Of a stretch of DNA of 64,000 nucleotides, positions 44,222 to 56,400 are shown piece after piece; the stretch's first letter is position 1; every line of letters starts with the position of its first letter. The stretch comes from Cristatella mucedo (lineage: Eukaryota > Bryozoa > Phylactolaemata > Cristatellidae): contig WPIO01000091.1 of NCBI GenBank assembly GCA_009760855.2, positions 1,523,501 to 1,587,500 on the forward strand. Reading direction: 5' to 3'. The translations under genes and the position numbers were made by a program. The notes under the pieces were generated by a model that was not told the origin of the DNA, did not search any database, and was given only the letters and a program-made list of their open reading frames with translations.

Positions 44222-45889
44222 TTAGTGCTTGTGAGTCTGTGCCTCCGTGTGTTTCCAAAAAACTCTGCCAAAAAACCGACCGTATCTCTCACTTGTCTTA
44301 TCAACTACAAAGCGGAACTATTCGGTGTGGCATTTTGTCGTAAGAGCATTGTTAATTTCAATTGCAACGACAACAACACGTGACTGCAATCATATCAAAC
44401 GACCGACCCTCGCATTTCAGCGAATCGCATAAACTAAGCATTACTTCATAGAAAGCCGCTAGAATGCTTTTACGTTTTAGACAGGATTACGGTTCATTTT
44501 TGGTAAACCAGAGTGGTGTCCAGGAATGACCACAATTCTAGCAAAGTCTGCACGACACTAGTGCCTACTAGTACGTTTCGTGTTAGGAATACCAAGATCA
44601 AGTAGCCTCAATAAACGTCATGAATAGCCTTGTAGACAAAATGGTTGTTCAGTCGTAAAGGGCCGAGACTGACGGCATTGACCGTTAACGAGAAAGCAAG
44701 TAAATGCCGTAAAGTCTAGCAATAGTATTCAGATATGATTTTGTTAATTTTCATTGCACTGTTGCTGCTAGGTTACAGCTGAACTCACCAGCAAGTATTG
44801 TGAATAATCGTGAAATCTCAAAAACTTCAAACTACATTAAAGCGTCCTTTGGAAAACCATATGTAAAGACGAGCATGCCACGAATAAAGATATAATTGAC
44901 TAAAAGGAAAGCACTATGCTCCAGTTAACAATCTCTAATAACTAGTAGGTTTCTGAGGAAGCTACATCTGTTAGCTGCCCTTGCCTCTTTGCCTCTCAAT
45001 CTTATAAAACTGGTAACGTTAAAAGTGATGCTGAAAGCATACTCTGCGAATATTTAATGTTTCTCGTTACCAATTTCTCAGTAAGGAGACGCTTTGTCGC
45101 CCTTATATAGAAAGCTCCTTAAGACTTAGGTGCCTCCACGTGCTTTCAATTCCGGTGGTAGATAAGTTCCAGCATAATTAATACTAAGTAAAAAAAGAAT
45201 AGCTTTCATTGAGACTAGAAAAATACGCCTCTCTAAAGAAGGACCAAGCAATCCATACAATATTTAATAATCTAGAAAGTCCAAGGAAAATCTTTTTCCA
45301 GACATCTGACATGATTTATCTTAAAGAAGCCCAGATATAAATATATATATATGTATATATTTATATCTAGTTATACTATGAGGCAACGGCTTCGTCTAGA
45401 GGTTCAGTGCACGTGTCTTACGATTAAGGTCAATGACATTAGCCCAAAAGCATATCCGAAGAACACGAATTGAGATTTTTCCGGTGTGGCACCAATAAGC
45501 TTAATTTAGTTTACATTTTCTTTATCGAATTTGCAATCTTAATCGTGAACACTGTGCTTAAAACCCTACTAACACTGCTCGGATAAAACTCAATCACCAT
45601 GTCACTCAGCATTAAGGCATTAGGATTTGACTCACAATAACCTTCAAATAAAGCTGAACCGTCTTTTATTTGTTCTTGCACACTCTCAGCCGCAGGTTCC
45701 TAAAATGCACAGAAAACGTTCACCCATAGAATTTACGTTGATTATTCAAGTTAATCTCGAACTAATTCAGCAACTCACATTTGTGTTTTTATTTGTCTTT
45801 GAGATATTCAGAAGTTCTAGTGTGCTAACCTTATTAAATTTTGCCAGCACCGGGATGGTGAAAAGAACAAACGGCAAAGCCAGCTTCTT
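44222..45889 (-). pseudogene. Enkephalin-like precursor copy, unit E (start codon lost, YGRFF core)
   Basis: Exon 1 (45830-45889) is a full 60 nt with a usable donor (AAG|gttagc) and reads KLALPFVLFTIPVLAKFNK, but the ATG is AAG and an in-frame stop lies just upstream. Exon 2 (45642-45699) is intact: EPAAESVQEQIKDGSALFE. Exon 3 (44222-44304) is open with a good acceptor: VDKTSER, then YGRFF-GRVFWKHTEAQTHKH. The Lys-Arg site is Glu-Arg, and the core changed at positions 3 and 5. AATAAA is kept near 44125. The promoter block is gone. It may be a recent loss or a diverged gene using another start. Confidence 0.6.
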
Positions 45890-46956
45890 TTCCTGTGGAT
45901 TTCTTTAGATGCGAAAGCCTGACAAACTAGCAGCCAGTTATTTCTATTAGAGAATACCGCGTCGCATTGATTTACTCGAGCATTACGTGTAAACATTGAA
46001 ACAGTCACGGCCCTTGAATTTACGAACTTGCTTTTTAGACTAGTTAAAAATCTAAATGATGACTTGCTTTAAATACGTAGGATGAATTCTCAACTCTATG
46101 TCAGCCAAGTGATTAGGAAGCTGAGGAAATTCACATCCCAGACACACGAAGTTTAACTTAGACCTTTTATCTCTTCAATCATTATAGCCGCCAATGAAAT
46201 TGTGTCATTCACATCCAAAAGCTTACATTGATAAACTATTTGTCATTACAACATTACAACTTAAGTGCAGTAAGACTTCTTTGCTCAGTACTAGCATCAT
46301 TGGAAAGAGTTTAGCATTTTAGTCAAAAAAGGCTATACATTTACTTTTTCCTACAGTTTATTGCTTTTGTAGAATCACTGGAGAGAGAACGCACGATAAT
46401 TGTAATGTCTCATGCTTTGCGTCCGACTGAATTTAAGCGACAGAGTATGCAGCTTTTTTTTTAACCAACAATGAGACAAGCGAGGTCCATGTCATTCATT
46501 TCTCGTCGAATAAAATGTAAATATATTAGTGGCTGTTTGCAATGTATTACAGCTAGAATCAATGAGTAATAGTGATCCCTTCGTGAGGGGATTTTTTTAA
46601 CATAAGAATTAAGCAGACAATCCTATCCCTCACGTATCAGTTGATCGTTGACTTTTAGTGGTAGGTAATGCTGAGGTTTCGAAATGCCAATTATTCGTCA
46701 ATCTGTGATACTCAAAAACGTCATTATATATCGTTTTGTGACAGGAACTGTCATTAGTAAAAAAGTTCTCAATTGCAATACAATGCGGCAACATGGTACT
46801 ATATCTGTGCAACAGAAAAAGTCACTATTCTACACATTTGGAACTGCGCGTGGTCGCAGCTAAGCCTAACAAGCACAAACACGTTAAGGCCGTTTTGGAT
46901 CTAGGAATTACAGTACCAATTACATAAGTTAATAGATCAAATGTAAATAACTTTGA

Positions 46957-46962
46957 TTTATT
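46957..46962 (-). other. AATAAA signal downstream of the 47012 ORF
   Basis: AATAAA on the minus strand, 50 bases past the stop codon of the 75-codon ORF. Confidence 0.35.
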
Positions 46963-47011
46963 TTCGTGAAAATTTGGTTACTTGGACCTAATTGCAAAGC
47001 GCTGCTTACCG

Positions 47012-47239
47012 TCAAGCACTTTTTGTTGCAAAAATGAAAAGACAAACGGTTTGGGAAGATACTTTGGCACTGTAGCCATGTGACAGGCCAATGTAGAAGC
47101 CAAAGGCGAACCAGATTTGCATTGGGACTACGCAGTGACAATCTTTTCCAGCAATACCGGCTGAATAAACGCAAGATAGCTTTACTAAATCTACTAGTTC
47201 ACCACAATCGCTGAGCGTTGTGTGCCCCATGCACGGCAT
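47012..47239 (-). CDS. Candidate small protein gene, 75 codons, unknown function
   Basis: The ORF begins MPCMGHTTLSDCGELVDLVK and continues LSCVYSAGIAGKDCHCVVP, then a hydrophobic segment with WFAFGFYIGLS that could be a membrane span. A TATAAA lies at 47321-47326, 82 bases upstream of the ATG, and an AATAAA is 50 bases past the stop. An upstream ATG at 47261 in another frame weakens the case. The unit D relative keeps frame and TATA spacing for 36 codons, then stops. It has no clear signal peptide and no recognised family. It could also be a first exon, because a GT lies in the GCCG|gtattg context. Confidence 0.35.
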   Translation of the reverse strand: MPCMGHTTLSDCGELVDLVKLSCVYSAGIAGKDCHCVVPMQIWFAFGFYIGLSHGYSAKVSSQTVCLFIFATKSA

Positions 47240-47320
47240 TATGAGAATCTATCATCTCCATTGCTCCCTCTTCGGTAATACAAAGGTTGTAGCGTTTATT
47301 TTTGTGTGAGAAAGATGCTC

Positions 47321-47326
47321 TTTATA
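47321..47326 (-). promoter_or_regulatory. TATA box upstream of the 47012 ORF
   Basis: ctaTATAAAgagc on the minus strand. The identical TATAAAGAGC occurs at the matching place in unit D (40247-40252). Confidence 0.4.
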
Positions 47327-47529
47327 GTACTCTACCTAGGCGCACATAACTCTATGCACAAGTACTCCTTGCCGATCATGTACAAGCTCCTTAGTCTACT
47401 ACAACTTGAGCCAGCATTCTAGATGCTTACATCCAGAGCCCGGCACATGAGAAACACTTCTGCCGATCTTTAGAGAAGTACTCTGCTGGTGACTAAATTG
47501 CCCTATAGTCATCTGTATAGCGAAATACA

Positions 47530-48610
47530 GGTGACGTAAACAACCAAGCTTGTCGCGATCAAAGGACGAACTACGGGATTACCAGCAGATTGCTAATTCC
47601 CCAGCACCCTGGGTAACGTACTTGGTGATTGATCAGTGTCAAGAGTTCGAACACAGCAGACCTTGACGATTTTGGCATGGCTATGGCTGAACGATTACTT
47701 GCCAATTTCATAATATTTTAGGTTTAGACTTTTTTTATTGTTTTTTTCACAACCGCTTTAGGCCATGCGTGACATTCGCATACCTAGAAGATAGGTAAAA
47801 CCGAACGTCCACGTACCACCACGTATCCGATGCGATTAAACCAAGCTAACACCTATCTGACTGCTTGCATGTCTCTTGTATGCAGCATCTGATGTCTTAA
47901 GACTAGGGTTTAGCTCAGCTCACCAGCTTGAATTGTATAGAACTTTAATCTACTCGAGACGTATGCGTCTTTCTAAGGACCTTTTCGAAAACCATATGAA
48001 ATATCCAGCTGGCAGTGCTGTAATCTTTCGCTGTCTATCGTAAAACATCATACTTCAGTTGACAATCTCCCGGAAACTATTCGGTTATTGATACAGTTGC
48101 AATTGTCAGCACCCTTCACCCTCACCCTCCACAGCCGCTATAGTTAAAACTGATGCAAAATGCCTGCTCTAAGAGTCTGGGATTGTTGTTAATACCCGTA
48201 AGGATTTTCTTTGTTACCATTAAATCGATAGCATATTCTTCAGGCTGAAGTATCCCAATGTGCTGTGAATACTACTGCCGCAGCAAGCATCCAGCTTTGC
48301 TATGGCTTTTCCAGCCTAGTACTAGATCCTAGCCGGCCCCTTAGGCCAAACGTAATAGATAAACCTTAAACGCCGATAACGTATCTCTCATTGAGTCTAG
48401 CAGTTTTGTAAGAGCTTGGACAAAAATATGTGGTAAAAATAATTTATCATTATATCTGGAAATACAAAAGCAGCATAGCAGATAAGTCACTTTAAAATAT
48501 TACTGAGAGTTCCACTGAATTTTGAATATACTAGAAATTGTTTAAAACATTCTTTTTAAGAACGACTGACTAACGTTCTCCTTTAAAAAACACGCTGACT
48601 TATTTAAGAA
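47530..48610. repeat. Unit E spacer and microsatellite leader block
   Basis: The start matches 40450-40640 ('ggcttgtcgcgatcaaaggacgaac'), 48030-48250 matches 13080-13300, and 48260-48610 is the leader block. No gene is visible. Confidence 0.5.
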
Positions 48611-48613
48611 GTG

Positions 48614-48634
48614 TATATATATATATATATATAT

Positions 48635-48693
<59 letters not shown>
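48614..48693. repeat. (TA)n followed by (GA)n
   Basis: About 54 bp of TA then 26 bp of GA, at the same place as the 285-bp TA tract of unit C. Confidence 0.95.
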
Positions 48694-48734
48694 TTAAACA
48701 TTTAGAGAATGATTTTAAACTAGTATATACACGT

Positions 48735-49070
48735 TAGCCGGCGGTGCTCTGTCCTGCCGGGGTCGAGCGTGCTACCCGGACCTCTCGGTTCACGAACAGG
48801 GACCGCACGGCTCCCGAGCCGGTAATGGCATGGGAGACGCAGTGAGCCTCCCTTTCCAAGCGTGGGATGCCAAGTTCGGCCAGGCAAACTTCATTGCCTG
48901 GCCATTACCTGCCGAGATCCCCGACCACGAAGGGCCTTACCACTGCCGATCGGTAGCCAGCGGTCAGGAAAGACCGGGCAATGGCTTCACTTTTATTGTT
49001 CATGTTCCAGGCATTCCTCAATCTGATCGTCCTGGCTGCTGTCGAATGGCACCGTCACATCCATAATTTA
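48735..49070 (-). mobile_element. GC-rich non-LTR retroelement C-terminal scrap, unit E
   Basis: This is the second copy of the 30685 element. It reads VRPFVVGDLG, a stop, [20 protein letters not shown], then [20 protein letters not shown]. Small indels and stops distinguish it from unit C, so both are dead copies inherited with the unit. Confidence 0.5.
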
Positions 49071-49079
49071 TCTTTACAC

Positions 49080-50200
49080 TATTGTGTACTGATAAGTTCA
49101 GATAGTAGGTAGCAGATATCAACTGGCTTCATATATCGCTCTTTAGGAATACTGGTAACATTGCAGCAGTTAAAAAGTCATCATTATGGTGTACAGCATT
49201 TAAATATCTAACAGTAGGAGATTGCCATAAAATATATTGTATCCCGGCTCAAGAAGTATATACTAATTTTTGCATGCACTCAAGTATAATTTAATCACTG
49301 CGGTCGATAATATTATCTGATGATTGTTTTTCTACATCCAACAAAGATTGGTTAATTCAACTTATCAAGGTAAACCCGTATCTAAGCCTCGATGGCTTAA
49401 ATGATTATTGTATAAGCAGAGTTTTTTCGTTTTTGGTAATATAGTAGTCGGCTATTGATAAGACTCTTCAACCAATAATTAATACATTGAAAGCTTGAGC
49501 ATATCATCAGCGCACGTTCCGCCTAACGTCTCATGCAACTACGATATCTATGGATGCATGTAACGCACGATCTTCTGCAGATATACTGAGCAACGTGAAA
49601 TAGCTCGTATGACATAAATAGTAAATGGATTCTGGTGTAAGTAAAATGACTGCTGAAGGACGTGTATCTGAGGCTAGTTTCATATTTTTCCTTAAACGTT
49701 TCTCACTGCCTCTCTCAGTGAGAGCTTTGAATGCACAGCCTCAACCAGTCTCCGAATAATAACGCCTACCAGGTCTATATTATCACCAGCATTCCAGTTT
49801 ACGGTCAAATATAAATTAAGTATTTAGGATTTATTATAGCCAATACATAGGTTTTGCCCAGCGGTACAGTGTGGTTTCTTATGACCAGCTTCATTCTTTT
49901 TTGCTATATACCATATGCGATGCAAATCGATTAAAATTTTAGCAGTCGGGGCACCATTAAATAAAACTCAGTGGAAACTATTTGAACTTTGTAAAATAGA
50001 AAACAAAGTAAACTCTCTAATTTATGTTAACTAGGAAACTATGTGTGAGTGAAATACCCATATAGCCCTCCTTGTAGCGAAATACAGGTGATGGAAACCA
50101 CCAGGCTTGCCAGAACCAAAAGACCAGCCACGTGATTACCAGCAGACAGAAAATTTACCACCACCCGTGCTTAAAATGTATAAATATAAATACCACTTGA
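49080..50200. repeat. Unit E spacer shared with 31080-32210
   Basis: Homologous to unit C throughout. I see no gene. Confidence 0.5.
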
Positions 50201-50206
50201 TTTAAA

Positions 50207-50362
50207 AACTTCTTGTTCATAGCTACAGACGAGCCGTTAAAGGCTATCACCACCCCTTCGAGCTGCGACAACGAACCACACACACTTGGATTCGAAGCCA
50301 CGTCCTCGGGAACGAGGTCTTGAAAAACAACCGCATTACCTAGTGTGCCACTACGGCTCACC
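50207..50362 (-). mobile_element. tRNA-derived SINE, unit E copy
   Basis: The best-preserved copy. On the minus strand, ggtgagccgtagtggcac, A-box-like TGGCACACTAGG, B box GGCTTCGAATCC, then the body with 'gatagcctttaacggctcg' and 'gctatgaacaagaagt'. It sits at the same place in the unit as the copy at 32222, so it was present before those units duplicated. Confidence 0.75.
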
Positions 50363-50867
50363 AATGGGTAATGTACTTTTTAATCTTGATACTTTATACT
50401 TTATACTTTACATCTGTAATATTTATATCTTTATACTTTATATCTACTTTACAAAGAGTTCAACTTGCAGCAGACTTTGACGATTTTTTGTACAGCAATG
50501 GTATTTGCAGAGTTGTGCTGGACGATTGCTTACCAATCTAGAAATACTGTTTTAGGTTTTCTCTTTGTTGTTTTTTGTTTCGTTTTTACACAACTGCTAC
50601 CAGCAAGCCATTCACGACATTCTGATATCGCGAAAGTACGTAAAGCAAAATGTCCCCGTACTTCGGCATAACAGATGCGCATATATCTAGCTCCAACTTA
50701 TTCCATGACTTTCAGATCTATTGAATGGAGCACCTGATGTCGTTAGACTGAGTTTCAAGCTCAAACAAATCAGTCGGTTTATTGCGAATACTTATTATCT
50801 GCAATCAAGGGATTGTGCGGCAGTTTATTGCCAAGGCCGTATCAACTGTGGATGCCCTGAGTTACAT

Positions 50868-50925
50868 GGGCAGCCAGGATCAGAAGCTCAGGGCACTGGA
50901 ATTTTTAGTGATTTGAGTTCTAGTC
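50868..50925 (-). other. tRNA-like segment, unit E
   Basis: A copy of the 32821 element with substitutions in both boxes. Confidence 0.4.
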
Positions 50926-51731
50926 CACATAACCATCGGTAGACGACGTGGCTGCTGATGACTGCCTTCAACCATTTCTGCCAGTGTTTAATAGACTTGA
51001 GTTTAATTTCTCAATCTTACTACCAAGCAGAAGCAGGCAAGAGTGACAAACTGTTTTAGCTTCAGGATTTCGTGCGGCTTGTGTTTCTTTCCCAGTTTTT
51101 CTGGGACATTTTAGAAGGTATGATGGTCGGACGGAATCGATAATATATAACCATGGGGATCCTAATTCAAAGAGCTCGAACATATTTCGGTGCAATTTCC
51201 ATGCTTCGGCAACCCTCTCAAGCAAACATCCAAGTACAACTCTGACAAAGAAACGGTCAAAGGTCACCCAATAGTACCCCAGTAAAATATTAAATTAGCT
51301 CTACTTATATTCTTGCTAAGAGTTTACCTGAGCAGCAGCAAACGTACAAATATGTGAGTTCATGTAGACCACAGTAGGTGTTTGTTACTTTCTAATCAGA
51401 AATCACAGTTTTTTATATACAAGAAATCGCTTAGTTATTTCCATGATTCAGAGGGCTGACTTTAATTCTTCTTAGACATTAAACCTGAGTTGTACGTTAG
51501 ACTGAAGTTTAGTCTTGCAGTCTCAGTGCCAAGAGTATTTAGGGTCAAGCATAGCTCCTTGAAATGTATTGAATACAATATGCACAGAGTTTCTGTTTTG
51601 AGATTCTGCTGTTGTAAGTACATTTTCGTTAGAACTACATTTCTTTAAGTACAATATGAATAGGAAATTATCAGAATACATTAGGCGACGTTCTCACAGT
51701 CTAGTACTGGAGTTCCTCATAAAAAAATCCC

Positions 51732-51885
51732 GGTGAGCCGTGATGGCACACTAGGTAAGGCGGTTGCTTTCACGACCTCGGTCCCGAGGTCGTGGGTTCG
51801 TTTCCTGTGGTGGGCGATCCTTTATCGCCACTGCAAGCTGCAGTGATAGCCGTCAAGGCTCTTCTGTCGCTATAAAAAAGAGGCT
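51732..51885 (+). mobile_element. tRNA-derived SINE, sense orientation
   Basis: It begins ggtgagccgtgatggcac, has the A-box-like stretch and the B-box position (gggttcgtttcc, degraded), and ends 'cgtcaaggctcttctgtcgctata'. It interrupts a block that is continuous in unit D near 33665 ('ttcctcataaa.aaa...gaccaacc'), so it inserted after these units separated. Confidence 0.7.
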
Positions 51886-53324
51886 GTTTAAGCAGGGAGG
51901 ATTTTTGTGTGGGTAGTTGCTGAGGACCAACCGATCTCTTAGATGTAAGCATTAAAAACTTGGAAGTAAATTCCAGTCTGTTTAAACGGCTAATCACTTG
52001 CAGACTTAGGGAGGCTACAGGTGTCTAACTGGCTCCTCAAAAATTCTCAGTTTATTATTTTTTTCTTGTTTGATATGATATTCTGCCTGTATTTGGTATT
52101 ATCAATTGACGATTTTTTCCTAATGAGCCTATATACCCGCCTGGGTATGCACTTTCAATGTTTTTAATATCTTCATGGTCTATCCTAGTGGTTGAGAATA
52201 AAATAAAGCAGTGGTGCAAACTTGCATGGATCGTCCAAGGAACCGCTGAAGTACATCTTTAGGTAAGATCTGTTCAAAAGGTACGCTTTCCTACATGTCG
52301 ATGTCATATCGACGTAAAATAAAGCATTTCGGTCTATGCATGTGGTCTATATGCTAGTACCAATCTGCTTCCTCCCATAGCTCGCCAGGCTGTTTATCAT
52401 CTGCGATTGTGCATGTTTCCATACAGTCAGCATTTTTTCGGCAGACAATTTTCCTAACTGGCATACATCTATAATCAACTTAACAGTTAGAATAGACACA
52501 AGATCAACTTTGAAATTACCTGTTTTACGCCTAAAGTCGACTTCGCCAGTGTATATCTGGTAGTATCTCATCTAAAGCAGGTTAACTATTTCAAGGTGAC
52601 GTCTTGCAAGAGAGAAACTTTATTTATAGTTAAGACTGCACACTCTTTGCTGTGTAACGTTGCTGAAATTCGGGACATCCATAACAAGAATAGTGATTTA
52701 AAGTTATCCATTCGTTTGTGACACCTGACTTTGAGGCTCTTGCACATTTACTAAAAGCTCACAAAATCACTCCTGATTGACGTCGTGACTTCCTTCTACT
52801 TAAGGACATTAAAGAATGCAGCGACCGACGCTCCAGTATCTGACAGCACGTGCTCGGTTCTTATGACTTGAGAGTCGTATGCTAACCTGTCCTGTCATTG
52901 AGCTCCATGCCACTAAAGCAATTTTCCAGTCGGTGCTCTAATTTTTAGCATTATTTCTATTGCTACGATTGACACTGTGCACGTTACCATTAAGTGTTGG
53001 AACCTGCTTCCGTTACAGCAAAAATATTTGCCTAGAAAGACAGTAAATTATCTGTAAATGCTATGCAGAAAAAAAAATCCTTAGTATTAGAAAATATCTG
53101 TTGCATGCAGTCTTTCAGTTAGCTACTATATCAGAGTAGCAATAGCTCAATTTATGAAAAGCTATATAAATATCTAGTTCGCGTAAATTACACTTGGATT
53201 CAAATTTTGTAAATGCATACACCAGATGACGTTGATGTATTACTGGATGACATGCCGGAGCTTCAATGAATCAGCTTTTCAGTCACCTCAAGATCATTCA
53301 GCAATGAAACTCAATCGATTGCAA

Positions 53325-53330
53325 TTTATT
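53325..53330 (-). other. Polyadenylation signal AATAAA, unit F peptide gene
   Basis: AATAAA on the minus strand, 84-89 bases past the stop codon, at the same distance as in unit D. Confidence 0.55.
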
Positions 53331-53413
53331 GTGAATCGAAAATCAATTCAACATCCATCAGCCCTTAACATTTACGAAATTGAAACGATCTGAGCTATTC
53401 AATTCTAATACAG

Positions 53414-56400
53414 CTATGCTTTTTTCCCTGGCTTGGCTGTTGGTGCTTTTGGCTTGCTAGGTTGGCTTCCTGTGTCCCAGTCATACATAAATCCACCATA
53501 CCTCTTGCTTGTACCATCATCTGCAAAGCGGAAATATTCCAGTTGCAATTTATGTTGTGGAAAAATGCTAGTTTCGGACAATAACCACAATGCAATGAAA
53601 TCCGTAACTGATTTACTAAATATTATACTAAAGGCGAATTACTTTCATTTTTTAAAGGAGTGCGATGAACGTTTCAAAAATCTTAATCACTCCAATGACG
53701 ACACCTTATTTTGGACTTGAAGGGGTTATTAGATTCGCATGGTACGCTTCACTGCAGTTATACCTAACAAAAATTACCCACTGAACACCAAGCAGTCACC
53801 GAGCACTCATCATGTTTGCTCAGTCGTTATCAGCTTATCGTTATCCTATTCAAAACAGATCGAACCTTAAGTTCACTCGCATTGCTTGCTCTCTTGACCC
53901 CCTACGTGACTGGAACGACGGCTGAGAGAAAACTAGCAGAGCACATGCTTCTTTTTCCGGCCGTATCTGTCTGCCTCTCCAGCTGAGAGGGTTTTCTTTA
54001 GAGCTTCAGTCGATCGATCCGTTAAGAAATAATATATAGCACAGTGTTTCTGCATAATTTGTTCGAATAATTTTAGGAAACCTAGACTGTTTTTTTCAAG
54101 CAGTCTGCTGGTGCATTGGTTAATAATGAACTATGCTGCAGATATATATTTGTTCAAACTGTTAATCTTTCAACTAAGTCATCATGCACTTGTCCAATTA
54201 AGTTTGTATCATCCAGAAGCCCATTAACACACGGCATTCACTTACGGAATTTACACCCGATTAATGTGTTCAATTCTTTGACATGCTGTTTGATGTTACT
54301 AGCTTTATATTTCAAGAAAAAGACAATCTTAGTAGCTTGAACTGTTTTCTACCCGATCGTCTTACTCAGTGATAAAGTGCTGGCCTTTCACTAACAACGT
54401 CGTTGGAATTACCCTACTGGCCTTTACGAACCACATGGAGTGACATCTTCTCTTGCAGAACATCTTGGAAATAAATTTTGTTACACTTCACTTCACATCG
54501 AAGCGCCTCAGTTAGGATTGCTGGTAGTGGGAGTTATCCCCCAAAAAAGCAGCTTATAGTACGAGTTGTCCCCCCCGAAAAGCATTTATTAGTATCGTAC
54601 GAAGACCAGTACACTGAATGGCATGAAAAATGATACGCAGTACACTGGTAGCATTAGCTATTGTTTGATGTGATATAGCTGCAGTGTTGACTTTATGATG
54701 ACCTGTAAAAGTCTAAGGTCACGTATAGCACTGCAGCTCAATCGCAGCTCAACATTTTGGTGAATAAAAAAAGTCACCGTAGAAATATGGCAAACCTCCC
54801 AAAAGATGCAAGACACTTGACTACACACTCGTCCCCCACAATATATTTTTTTTTAATTTGGCATCTCAAACTGTTGACTGTCATTATGAACACAGCCCAT
54901 GGACACTTTGTGACAGGCACATTAAATGCATACTCACCCAACATGTGTAGATGCACAGGGAGGAAGTGGAGACATGTGAGCCCCACCCATATTCCAAAAA
55001 TTTCACACAGATCGGCCCAGTATCGACCAAGTTGTACAATTTACGAGGCACCAAGTACTACTGCTGTGACAGCACTCAAAGAAGCCATCATATACTGCCC
55101 AAGCATGTAGGTAACGAATAACAAAATTGTTACTATATTTGTTGCCATAAAACATGGAAACACATACTTAAGAGCACGTATTTCGAATATCACGTTGATT
55201 GGGTCACAATTAGCCTACATGAGACATTCTTACGACATGTGAGTGGAATGATGACAAAAGCCTTAGCACGACAAACACTGCCAGTTTTGACTCAAACAAG
55301 TCTATCTACTGAGGTTTAATATGCATGCGAGAAGGCTGGAATGATTATGTAACTACAATAATCATATATTCTAAATTTTTAAGGTCACTGGATCATTATT
55401 TTAAGGGATATGACATAAATGACAGCAAATTGGGCTCTCGTTTGCAGATAAACTTGAGAACTCCAAGGCATAACCAAGAGGCAGCACTAGGAAACGCTAT
55501 CATCGCACGAACAGTTCAATAAACATATAAATTTGGATCTTAACAATAGGTCAACCGAACAAGATCTCTATACAGCCAAAGCATATCATAACCACTATAG
55601 GTCTTATACTGCAGGCTTTCAATCCAGGCTACAGCCGGGCGGCTCACTAGCATTCGCAAATACAAATATCTAACTATTAACGACATAAATGAGAACTTCA
55701 AATCACCTAAATTTCCTTAAATAGAAATAAATCAACATTTTCAGACTGGCTTCCGGTAATCGACGCCATAGTTCCATCCAAGTCACCACACTGACCGGCC
55801 ACTGAGCAACAGACCACTCGAGGCAGTAGCCTAGTACATTAAGGCGGCTACAGGAACTGGCTCAGCTGTCCCAGGATTCAAGTGGTGCCGTGATAATGGA
55901 CTCCTTAGATACGGCTCCCACGGCATCAGTAAATTCTCAAGATAGTATCGATAATGTTTGTCTACTGGCTGAATGACAGTCACTTCCGGTTAGCGATCCA
56001 ACGTAAACATACCGACGTAAACGTATTCTGCCAAATAAATAAGGAGTGGGCTTTGGAATGCCGTTTACTGCCTGTTGGTTTGGGTGGGGCGGGGAAGCAG
56101 AGGCTGGACTAGGCATCCTGCTGATAGGGTGTTTACTCTTTTGTGATCTTGTTATACTACCAGTCGGACGTGTGATCTCAGGGGCATGTCATTTTCGGTA
56201 AAGTTTTACGTTTGATCATTTTCCAAAGTTGTTTTTGAGGGTCCGATTAATACTGAGTAGCTTATATTCGCCGAGTTCACCAGAAAACCGCAGTTCTGGC
56301 TGAGTTATTTGTCAAAGAAAATAATTTTGTTGAGCTCGACGGTACTTCTGGTTTACATTGGTCTTACATAAGATTTTTATTGATCGTGTTCCAGTCATCT

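Larger units (their letters stand above)
42310..51210. repeat. Array unit E (about 8.9 kb)
   Basis: Head-to-head spacing is about 8.9 kb. It carries RT debris (43040), exon 3 (44222), a short (TA) run (45335-45367), exons 2 and 1 (45642-45889), the small-ORF block, the leader block, TA/GA tract, GC-rich scrap, SINE and tRNA-like copy. The peptide-gene promoter block seen in A, C, D and F is missing after 45900. Confidence 0.65.

Noticed and set aside
48830-49066. 78-codon + strand ORF in GC-rich DNA
   Set aside because: The minus-strand reading has recognisable retroelement sequence shared with 30685, so the + strand ORF is a shadow.
53395-53595. 66-codon minus-strand ORF across unit F exon 3
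   Set aside because: It reads exon 3 in the wrong frame and runs through the acceptor. The frame set by exons 1 and 2 gives the conserved precursor instead.
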